Positions 1 to 5,677 of a stretch of 10,366 nucleotides of DNA are shown here, one piece after another. The stretch covers positions 1 to 10,366 of the forward strand of contig CANFHS010000072.1 in NCBI GenBank assembly GCA_947446835.1. Reading direction: 5' to 3'. The first letter of the stretch is position 1. Each line of letters starts with the position of its first letter. The notes below the pieces were generated by a model. That model was not told the origin of the DNA. It saw only the letters and a list, made by a program, of their open reading frames with translations, and made no database searches. Both the position numbers and the translations under genes were made by a program. Source of the stretch: Bacteriovoracaceae bacterium (GTDB taxonomy: Bacteria; Bdellovibrionota; UBA1018).

Positions 1-708
1 GGGAATCTGGGACGACACGCGCTCGATGACGGTGTTCTGCGGCCCCTCATCGCCCGAGCCGGGCACGGTGTACGAAAGCGTCAGGTGCGGGTTCACCAGC
101 GTGGTGCCGGTCAGGTAGTTCAGCAGCCCGGCTTCCCCGTTCAGCTGGATGCGCCCGTCGATCAGGAACTCGACCTGGGTGCCGTGGGGGCGATCCCAGT
201 CGATGGTTTCCTTGGTCCGGATCACGCCCTTGTTGTGCTTGATGTCCACCTCGACGGTGCAGGACACGGCCTTGCGCATGGCCTTGGTCTTGCTGATGAC
301 CCGCGCCCCGGTGGCCGAGGTCAGCTGGGCCCACGTCGTGGCGGCCGAGATGCCGATGCCCTGCTGACCCCGCGAGCAGCGCCCGCGGCCGAACTTCGAG
401 GAAGCCAGGTACTCGCCAAACACCTTGGGAATGTCGTCAGAGTCGATGCCCGGACCGTTGTCCAGCACCCGGATCCGGACCTGGTCGGAGTTCTTCAGGG
501 AGCCCGAGCCCACCTTTTCGACCCACACATGGACTTCCGGAAGGATTCCGTGCTCTTCGCAGGCGTCCAGGGCGTTGTCGACCGCCTCCTTCAGGGTGGT
601 CAGCACCGCCTTGACCTGCGACGAGAAGCCGACCTGCTGCAAGTTCTTGGAGAAGTACTCTGCCGTCGAGCTCGTGGTGATCTTGTTGGAAGCAGCGGGC
701 TTTGCCAT
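1..708 (-). CDS. top6B: DNA topoisomerase VI subunit B, N-terminal 236 codons (3' end lies beyond the left edge)
   Basis: This is the ATPase subunit of a type IIB topoisomerase, which with subunit A (Spo11-like) passes one DNA duplex through another, using ATP. The reading frame is open to base 1. The visible part is the GHKL (Bergerat) ATPase domain. Motifs in order are an N-box with E41 and N45 inside KEAVDNALDACEE, a G1 box DNGPGI at 83-88, and a G2 box SRGQQGIGIS at 112-121. The stretch YLTGTTLVNPHLTLSYT near 198-214 leads toward the H2TH domain. The wording around the N- and G2-boxes is that of archaeal Topo VI-B and not of GyrB, ParE, MutL or Hsp90. ATG 708 is the only in-frame start before an upstream stop, and no Shine-Dalgarno precedes it. 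Transducer domain and subunit A should lie off the left edge. Topo VI is mainly archaeal and plant; scattered bacterial cases are known. Recognition is by motif memory, without a search. Confidence 0.9.
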   Translation of the reverse strand, partial: MAKPAASNKITTSSTAEYFSKNLQQVGFSSQVKAVLTTLKEAVDNALDACEEHGILPEVHVWVEKVGSGSLKNSDQVRIRVLDNGPGIDSDDIPKVFGEYLASSKFGRGRCSRGQQGIGISAATTWAQLTSATGARVISKTKAMRKAVSCTVEVDIKHNKGVIRTKETIDWDRPHGTQVEFLIDGRIQLNGEAGLLNYLTGTTLVNPHLTLSYTVPGSGDEGPQNTVIERVSSQIP

Positions 709-715
709 GGTGACG

Positions 716-745
716 ACTAAAGCAGACCCTTTCGGTCTGTGTCAA
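716..745 (-). promoter_or_regulatory. Predicted sigma70-type promoter of top6B with an inverted repeat in its spacer
   Basis: On the minus strand a perfect -35 TTGACA (745-740) is followed after 18 nt by TTTAGT (721-716), a 4/6 match to the -10 consensus. The spacer is almost exactly filled by the perfect inverted repeat CAGACC-5 nt-GGTCTG (723-739), which looks like an operator that would block or remodel polymerase. Only 7 nt separate the -10 from the ATG at 708. Transcription would therefore begin at or within 1-2 nt of the start codon, which agrees with the missing Shine-Dalgarno. The -10 is weak, so this is inferred and not certain. Confidence 0.5.
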
Positions 746-757
746 TCCCGCCGCGCG

Positions 758-782
758 GCGTGCTGCTCTGCAGCACGCTTTT
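758..782. promoter_or_regulatory. GC-rich perfect hairpin with T-tail between divergent genes
   Basis: A 9-bp perfect inverted repeat with a 3-nt loop (GCGTGCTGC-TCT-GCAGCACGC, 758-778) is followed on the plus strand by TTTT (779-782). It lies upstream of the predicted top6B promoter and 40 bp upstream of the ferritin ATG. It could be a plus-strand intrinsic terminator or leader attenuator in front of the ferritin gene, or a symmetric protein-binding site. The short T-run makes terminator strength doubtful. Confidence 0.4.
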
Positions 783-821
783 GCAGCCCGTTTTCGCACT
801 GCCTTTGCATCGAATGCAGGC

Positions 822-1406
822 ATGAAAAAATCCACCCAGACGTTCGTGACCGATATCGAAGCCATCCGCCGTCGCGCCCGCGAGCACATCCGCCGGGGGG
901 CCGTGACACCCGATTACCAGGGCGACCTGGACCTCTCGCTGAAGCTGCTGAACGAGGCGCTTGCCACCGAGATTGTCTGCGTGCTGCGCTACACGGGCCA
1001 CGCCTTCCTGGCCGAGGGCATCCACGCCGAATCCGTCCGGACCGAATTCAAGAAGCACGCGGCCGAAGAGCAGGTGCACGCCCTGCGACTGGCTGCCCGG
1101 ATCAAGCAGCTGGGCGGCTACGCCAACTTCCACCCTGAAGGACTGCTGACCCGCAGCCACGCGGAGTTCACCGAAGGCGAAACGCTGGTGGCGCTGATCG
1201 AGGAGAACCTCATTGCCGAGCGCATCGCCGTGGAGAGCTACCGCGAGCTGGTGCGGTACTTCGAAAAAACCGACCCGACCTCCCGCCGCCTGATCGAAAG
1301 CATCCTGCAGCAGGAAGAGGAACACGCCGAGGAAATGGCCAGCCTGCTGCTGACGCTGAACCCCGAGCAGCGGCCGGTCAACCCGGATCGCGAGTCCGCA
1401 GCGTAA
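822..1406 (+). CDS. Bacterioferritin/Dps-like four-helix ferritin-family protein, haem ligand lost
   Basis: A 194-residue all-helical protein expected to oxidise and store iron, or to remove peroxide, in the cytoplasm. All di-iron ligands of ferritins are visible: E50 in helix A (LNEALATEIVCVLRY), E83-x-x-H86 in helix B (EEQVH), E133 in helix C (AERIAVESYREL) and E165-x-x-H168 in helix D (EEEHAEE). Aligned by eye to E. coli Bfr, these match E18, E51/H54, E94 and E127/H130. The Bfr haem ligand Met52 is Gln84 here, so haem binding at the dimer interface is unlikely. Residues 1-32 are a basic, Arg-rich extension absent from E. coli Bfr and could bind DNA, as in Dps; that is inference. The ATG at 822 has only an AGG directly abutting it, with no proper Shine-Dalgarno. 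The gene is divergent from top6B, and its 3' end overlaps the convergent permease gene by 29 bp. Confidence 0.88.
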   Translation: MKKSTQTFVTDIEAIRRRAREHIRRGAVTPDYQGDLDLSLKLLNEALATEIVCVLRYTGHAFLAEGIHAESVRTEFKKHAAEEQVHALRLAARIKQLGGYANFHPEGLLTRSHAEFTEGETLVALIEENLIAERIAVESYRELVRYFEKTDPTSRRLIESILQQEEEHAEEMASLLLTLNPEQRPVNPDRESAA

Positions 1407-2424
1407 GCACCTCGATCATCGTCACGGCCACCGCCATGAGGATGGGGCCCAGGAACACGCCGGCAAACCCCATCAGCTGAAGGCCACCGAAAACCGCCAC
1501 GAAGCCCAGCAGCGGATGCAGATTGGATGCGCCCCGCATGACCGCGGGGCGCACCAGATTGTCCACCACCGCCACCACGGCCGCCACCACGAGCAAGGCG
1601 ATGCCGGTCGGCTTGCCGACCCCGAGCAGCTGGTGCAGGGCGACCCCGAAGGTGACCGGGGCCGAGCCGACGAGCGGCACGAACGAGGCAAAAAAGATGG
1701 CAAAGCCGATGAGCGGCACGTTCGAGCGGCCCACCACCAGGCAGGCCAGCGAGAACAGGAGGGACTGGGCAAAGCCCGAGGCCACGCTGGCCAGGATGAC
1801 GCTGCGGCAGCTTCCCACAAAGGCCTTGGAAAGCATCTCGGTCTGGGCCGCGGTGTAGAACGAATGCTCGCGGATGAAGCGGGCCAGCCTGCGTCCGTCG
1901 ACCAGGAAGAAGTACGTGGCCACGATCATGACCACCATGCCCAGCGCGTAGCTGGGCAGCTGGGTCAGGAACTCGCCCAGAACGGCGGCCATCTTGACGC
2001 CAACGCCTTGGGCCACCTCGCCCAGCGTGCGGGCAATTTCCTGCGACTCGACCGGGAAGTAGCTGGTGATGAGCTCGACGAGCGGCTTGAAGAACGGCAC
2101 CTCGAGGAGCTTCTCGAAGGGACCCGGGCCCGTTCCCGGAGCGGCGTGCGGCAGGCTCTTCAGGACCTGGAGCTGCTCCAGCCCCATTCGGGCGCCCAGG
2201 ATGACCAGCAGGATGGCCGGGATGACCAGCACCAGCAGGGTGCCCACCGAGAGCAACGCTGCCGAAGCGCCCGTGCTCAGACGCCGCTTTTCGAGGCGCT
2301 TCAGCCAAGGCAGCAGCAGCACCGCCAGCACGGCGCCCATGGCCACGGGCAGCAGCAGCGGCGAAAGCAGCAGCAACGCGCCCCCCAGCAGCAGGAAAGC
2401 GAAGACCTTGCGCTCCACGTTCAT
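1378..2424 (-). CDS. AI-2E family (PerM-like) membrane transporter
   Basis: A polytopic inner-membrane protein of 348 residues, near the usual 340-370 for the family. Hydrophobic segments include two helices in the first 35 residues, one near 55-80, one near 165-185, and a C-terminal set from about residue 200 to 345. The second half carries recognisable family sequence: SFVPLVGSAPVTFGVAL, VDNLVRPAVMRG and a GFAGVFLGPILMAV segment. Family members are described as exporters of autoinducer-2 or as Na+/H+ antiporters, and the substrate cannot be read from sequence. ATG 2424 is chosen, with GGTGGGG just upstream. An in-frame GTG at 2433 is possible but has no ribosome-binding site. It follows the fatty-acid hydroxylase by 19 bp, so the two are probably cotranscribed. 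Its last nine codons overlap the convergent ferritin gene, with no terminator between. Confidence 0.88.
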   Translation of the reverse strand: MNVERKVFAFLLLGGALLLLSPLLLPVAMGAVLAVLLLPWLKRLEKRRLSTGASAALLSVGTLLVLVIPAILLVILGARMGLEQLQVLKSLPHAAPGTGPGPFEKLLEVPFFKPLVELITSYFPVESQEIARTLGEVAQGVGVKMAAVLGEFLTQLPSYALGMVVMIVATYFFLVDGRRLARFIREHSFYTAAQTEMLSKAFVGSCRSVILASVASGFAQSLLFSLACLVVGRSNVPLIGFAIFFASFVPLVGSAPVTFGVALHQLLGVGKPTGIALLVVAAVVAVVDNLVRPAVMRGASNLHPLLGFVAVFGGLQLMGFAGVFLGPILMAVAVTMIEVLTLRTRDPG

Positions 2425-2429
2425 GGGCC

Positions 2430-2442
2430 CCACCGGAGGTGG
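2430..2442 (-). promoter_or_regulatory. Short hairpin covering the permease ribosome-binding region
   Basis: In the 19-bp gap between hydroxylase stop and permease start, the mRNA reads CCACC-TCC-GGTGG, a perfect 5-bp stem with a 3-nt loop. The 3' arm is part of the purine-rich GGTGGGG that is the only Shine-Dalgarno candidate for ATG 2424. Folding would hide that site. Ribosomes terminating on the hydroxylase stop, immediately upstream, could open it, giving translational coupling. This is inference from base pairing only. Confidence 0.35.
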
Positions 2443-2443
2443 C

Positions 2444-3103
2444 TCAGGACACCGGACGGGCGTGCCCGGCCGAACCTGCGTCCGATTTCCTGGGTGCGGG
2501 CACCGGCCGGCCCACCGTGCGGAACACGTGGTCCCACAGCGGCGAGCTCACGCCCCAACGCGATTCCTGCCCGGCATAGTGGTGCAGCATGTGGTTCTGC
2601 TTCACGTGGCGGCCCCAGCGGGTCCTCGGCGTGAAGTGGTGAACGGCGTAATGTGTGTAATCGTAGATGAGGTAGCCGACCAGGAAGAAGGCAAAGAACG
2701 GCTCGACCCAGACCGGACCCAGTGCGAGGCGCATGGGCACCCAAAGCACCAGGGCGATGAGCACACCCGCCACGGGCGGCATCACCAGGCGCGTGGGGTC
2801 CTGGGGCACATCGTGGTGGTTGCCGTGGATGATCAGATGAAACCGCTTGGCCAGATGGCTCTTGCCCTGGAAGTGGAACACCCAACGGTGCAGCAGGTAT
2901 TCGGCCAGGGTCCAGACGAACAGCGCCGCGATGGCCACACCCAGCACCGCCCACGGCGCCAGCTGATGCACGGTGAACGAACGCACCACGAGGAACGCGA
3001 TCACCGGGGTCCAGAAGACCAGCGGGACGATGGGATGGACGTGCGAAAACTTCTCGAGAAAATCGCTTTCGAAAAGGCGAACGCTGCCGCTGTGTTTCTG
3101 CAT
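2444..3103 (-). CDS. Fatty-acid 2-hydroxylase (FA2H/Scs7-type di-iron membrane hydroxylase)
   Basis: A 219-residue integral membrane enzyme of the fatty-acid hydroxylase superfamily, expected to add a 2-hydroxyl to long-chain acyl groups, typically of sphingolipids. The histidine clusters that bind the two irons are all present: H72-x4-H77 (LLHRWVFHF), H89 and H93-x2-HH97 (FHLIIHGNHHD), H151-x3-HH156, and H171-x2-HH175 (HMLHHY). The run HGNHHDVPQDPTRLVMPP closely resembles the eukaryotic FA2H/Scs7 motif. Hydrophobic segments lie near 24-42, 50-70, 108-128 and 132-148. There is no N-terminal cytochrome b5 domain, unlike yeast Scs7 and human FA2H, so an external electron donor is needed. ATG 3103 is chosen because GGAGG (3115-3111) sits 7 nt upstream; a longer TTG start at 3157 has no such support. 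It heads a likely two-gene operon with the permease and is divergent from rmuC. Confidence 0.85.
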   Translation of the reverse strand: MQKHSGSVRLFESDFLEKFSHVHPIVPLVFWTPVIAFLVVRSFTVHQLAPWAVLGVAIAALFVWTLAEYLLHRWVFHFQGKSHLAKRFHLIIHGNHHDVPQDPTRLVMPPVAGVLIALVLWVPMRLALGPVWVEPFFAFFLVGYLIYDYTHYAVHHFTPRTRWGRHVKQNHMLHHYAGQESRWGVSSPLWDHVFRTVGRPVPAPRKSDAGSAGHARPVS

Positions 3104-3195
3104 GGCCTGGCCTCCGGGAATCGCCCCCACCCTACCTCGCCGCGAGTTGTCGGGCAATATGCGTCATGTTAGCCTCAAGGCCCACCGAGGTGACC

Positions 3196-4341
3196 ATGGA
3201 CTGGACGCTCAATTTCCTTCTTTCAGGAGCCGTGCTCGGCACAGGCTTTGTGCTTCTGGCCCGACGCTTGGAGTCACGGCTGACGCTGGCTTCGACCGAG
3301 GCGCGCGAGGCCGTCACGACGCGCATCGGTGCCGCCTTCCAGGACCAGCAGGAGCGCCTGGACCGGCTGGCCTTCCTGGGGCGCCAGGAGCTGCAGCAGG
3401 GCCTGACGCAGGCCACCCAGGGGCTGGAGGCCCGGTTCCGCTCGCTCGAAGCCCAGGTAGGCCTACGGCTCGAAACCATCGGCCAAAGTGTCGAGACCAA
3501 GCTGGGCGAAAACCTGAAGGAAGGCTTCCGCCACTTCGAAAAGGTGCAGGAGCACCTGCGCGCCGCCGAAACCCGCCTGGGCGCCCTGGAAACGGTCGGA
3601 CAGGGCATTTCAGACCTGAACCAGCTGCTCAAGCTGCCCCACCTGCGCGGGGGCTTCGGAGAGGCCCAGCTGGAGCGCCTGCTGGCGGACTTCCTGGTGG
3701 CCGGGACCTACGAGCTGCAGTACCGCATCGACCCCCACTCCACCGAACGCGTGGACGCCGTGGTCAAACTGGCGCGCCAGGTACTGCCCATCGACTCGAA
3801 GTTCCCCCGCGAGCAGGTGCTGCCCCTGTTCGAGTCCAATGACCCGGGCGCGTTGGCCGACGCCCGCCGGGCGCTTTCGGACTTCGTGCGCGAGCAGGCC
3901 CGCCAGGTGGCCAGAAAATACATCCGCCCCGAGTTGGGAACCACCGACCTGGCCCTGCTCTTCCTGCCTTCGGAAACCCTTTATTTCGAGGTGCTGCGGG
4001 ACACCAAGGTGTTCGAGGAGCTGTCCCGCCTGAAGGTCTACCCGGTTTCGCCCAACACGCTGGCCATCGGCCTGCGCTCGGTGACCCTGGCCCAGGAATA
4101 CTACGACCTGGCCCGCGGCGTGGAAGGCACCATCGATGACGTGCGCAAGGCGCGCCGGCACTTCGAGCACTTCGAGAAGCGCTTCGAGGAACTGGGCAAG
4201 AACCTGCGCCGGGCGCAGGAAGCCTTCGACACCGCCCAGACGCACCTCGGACGCTATGGCACCCAGGTGCACCGCCTGGTGGGCGACGAAGCCGGGCAGA
4301 CCCCGCCCGAATCCCTGCCTGGACCCGAAGCCCAGGCCTAG
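3196..4341 (+). CDS. rmuC: DNA recombination protein RmuC family
   Basis: A 381-residue member of the RmuC family, which limits DNA inversions and rearrangements and is predicted to be a nuclease. An N-terminal membrane anchor (about 5-22) is followed by a long coiled coil (about 25-140, rich in A, E, Q, L and R), then the RmuC catalytic core. Core motifs are RGGFGEAQLERLL (151-163), VDAVVKL with D187, IDSKFP with D200 and K202 (the PD-(D/E)xK-like acidic and lysine residues), LLFLPSETLYFE (254-265) and VYPVSPNTLAIGLRSV (281-296). It is shorter than the 475-residue E. coli protein, mainly in the coiled coil. The start at 3196 is preferred over the upstream ATG at 3166 because GAGGTG (3187-3192) lies just before it and the anchor then begins at residue 5. 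Its TAG stop overlaps the TAG of the convergent membrane-protein gene. Confidence 0.92.
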   Translation: MDWTLNFLLSGAVLGTGFVLLARRLESRLTLASTEAREAVTTRIGAAFQDQQERLDRLAFLGRQELQQGLTQATQGLEARFRSLEAQVGLRLETIGQSVETKLGENLKEGFRHFEKVQEHLRAAETRLGALETVGQGISDLNQLLKLPHLRGGFGEAQLERLLADFLVAGTYELQYRIDPHSTERVDAVVKLARQVLPIDSKFPREQVLPLFESNDPGALADARRALSDFVREQARQVARKYIRPELGTTDLALLFLPSETLYFEVLRDTKVFEELSRLKVYPVSPNTLAIGLRSVTLAQEYYDLARGVEGTIDDVRKARRHFEHFEKRFEELGKNLRRAQEAFDTAQTHLGRYGTQVHRLVGDEAGQTPPESLPGPEAQA

Positions 4342-4724
4342 GCGGCGGGGCGGTCGCTGACCCGGGTTTCGGCTTCGGCAGCGGGCGTTTCGCGGAAGCT
4401 GCGGACCACGGCTCCCACTTCGCGCACGACCACCGGCAGGTCCTCGAGCAGGAAACGCCGCCAGTTCATGATGCGCCGATAAAGGCGCCAGGCCCGGTAG
4501 ACGGGGCGCAGGGCAAAGAACGCGAGCAGCCCCCAGGCCCCGTACAGCAGCCCCAGGGCACCCAGGGCCTTGCCCCAGACCGCGACGGGAGCGCCGCCAA
4601 ACTTGAGCTCGGCCACGGCGTAAAGCCCGAGCGCCAGGCCCAGATGCACCACGGCCCCCACGGCAACGAGCCGGAAGAACAGGGTCTTGGCCAGGTTTTC
4701 CAGGGTGCGGGAAACGATACCCAT
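4338..4724 (-). CDS. Small two-helix membrane protein of unknown function
   Basis: A 128-residue protein that I do not recognise. Two strongly hydrophobic segments (about 16-40 and 50-73) form a helical hairpin. A basic cytosolic-type stretch follows (RPVYRAWRLYRRIMNWRR, 73-90), then a polar acidic tail. By the positive-inside rule the C-terminus is probably cytoplasmic. ATG 4724 is preceded almost directly by GGAAGGG (4733-4727). A much longer open frame extends upstream through the SIS gene, but that part is a shadow of the SIS coding sequence. It is the third gene of the dipeptidase-SIS operon, 47 bp after the SIS stop. Its stop codon shares the CTAG tetramer with the rmuC stop. Confidence 0.75.
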   Translation of the reverse strand: MGIVSRTLENLAKTLFFRLVAVGAVVHLGLALGLYAVAELKFGGAPVAVWGKALGALGLLYGAWGLLAFFALRPVYRAWRLYRRIMNWRRFLLEDLPVVVREVGAVVRSFRETPAAEAETRVSDRPAA

Positions 4725-4771
4725 GTCCCTTCCGGATCGGAAGAACACCCCGGCAGCTTGAGGGTCAGGGA

Positions 4772-5677
4772 TCAGGCGGTCGGATCGTCGGGATTCAGGC
4801 CCCGGTTCAGGGCAACCGCCAGGGCCAGCCACTGCAGCTCGACCAGGGCAGGCATCCAGGCCAGCGGGGTGCCGCCGTAGATGCCGATCTGGTGATCGGC
4901 CCGGATCTCGGCGTTGCGGGGATCCTTGGGCACCGAGACGTGCCAGATGACCTCGTCCTTGCGCTGGCTGAAGCGCGGGCCGTGGAACCACTCCTCGGAT
5001 CCGAAGCAGCGCACCGGCAGGCGCGCCATCTCCATGAGCTTGAGCGCCCCCTCGCGGGCCAGCCACTCGCCCTCGTATTCGCCCAGCAGCAGGGTCGGGC
5101 CCTGCCCCACGCGCGAACGCAGCAGCTCCAGGTTCGGGTCGCCGATGGAGCGCAAGGCTTCCCACTCCTCGATGCACTTGGCGCCCATCAGGAACGTGGT
5201 GATGGCGCAGATGGCGCCGGTCACGGCAATGGAGTGCGGCTCCACCTTTTCGACCGGCACGGTGGTCAGGGTGAACTTGGCCGCCTCGACGGGTTTAGCG
5301 TCCTGGCCGGTGACGGCGACCGTGAAGGCGCCCAGCTTCTCGCACAGGTCGAGGGCCTCCAGGGTCGGGCGCGAGCCACCCCGGTGGGTGATGGCGATGG
5401 CCCAGTCCCCTTTCTGGGGAATGACCTCGGTGCCGATGGCCATGGACGAGCAGGCCACCACGGGGGTGCGCAGGCGGCTCTTGTCGCGCATCAGGGCATA
5501 GGCCGAGAGCCGGGCCGCGAAATGCGACGAGCCCAGGCCGAAGATCAGGATGCGCTTGGGGGTCTCGTGCGGCAGGTCGCGGCTCGAGGTGCGCGACGTG
5601 CGCTCGGCGATGGCGGACCAGTGCTCGCGCTGCGACCGCAGCGTCTGCTCGACGACACTCATGGTGGACTCACTCAT
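4772..5677 (-). CDS. Double SIS-domain protein (GlmS/AgaS/FrlB-like sugar-phosphate isomerase or deaminase)
   Basis: A cytosolic 301-residue protein with two SIS (sugar isomerase) domains, about 38-170 and 190-295. The first has the phosphosugar-binding loop FGLGSSHF (46-53) and ITHRGGSRPT (96-105), the equivalent of the ISxSGxSxxT loop of GlmS. The second has REGALKLME (208-216, with E209 and E216) and EEWFHGP (228-234, with H232), matching the GlmS glutamates and histidine that open the sugar ring and isomerise it. It ends at GLNPDDPTA. In GlmS the equivalent site is followed by a tail carrying the catalytic lysine (K603 in E. coli), which is absent here. No glutaminase domain is present, so this is not a full GlmS; an isomerase, deaminase or deglycase role is likely. 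ATG 5677 is supported by GGGAG 7 nt upstream and overlaps the dipeptidase stop as ATGA, indicating translational coupling. Substrate unknown. Confidence 0.85.
   Translation of the reverse strand: MSESTMSVVEQTLRSQREHWSAIAERTSRTSSRDLPHETPKRILIFGLGSSHFAARLSAYALMRDKSRLRTPVVACSSMAIGTEVIPQKGDWAIAITHRGGSRPTLEALDLCEKLGAFTVAVTGQDAKPVEAAKFTLTTVPVEKVEPHSIAVTGAICAITTFLMGAKCIEEWEALRSIGDPNLELLRSRVGQGPTLLLGEYEGEWLAREGALKLMEMARLPVRCFGSEEWFHGPRFSQRKDEVIWHVSVPKDPRNAEIRADHQIGIYGGTPLAWMPALVELQWLALAVALNRGLNPDDPTA

Noticed and set aside
85..720. Plus-strand frames of 211 and 237 codons at the left edge.
   Set aside because: They are antisense to the Topo VI-B ATPase domain, which has clear motifs and an appropriate start.
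781..810. A possible ferritin promoter (TTGCAG, 18 nt, TTGCAT).
   Set aside because: Each hexamer matches consensus at only three of six positions, too weak to list as a feature.
2330..2400. CAG-rich repeats resembling a microsatellite.
   Set aside because: They are leucine and alanine codons of permease transmembrane helices; no regular period persists.
1516..2634. A 372-codon plus-strand frame rich in Q, H, G, D and R.
   Set aside because: It is antisense to the permease; the CAG runs are the complements of leucine CTG codons in membrane helices.
4725..5177. An upstream extension of the small membrane protein frame to 279 codons.
   Set aside because: The extra part is out of frame inside the SIS gene, is rich in R, G, P and A like other shadows, and the ATG at 4724 has its own purine-rich ribosome site.
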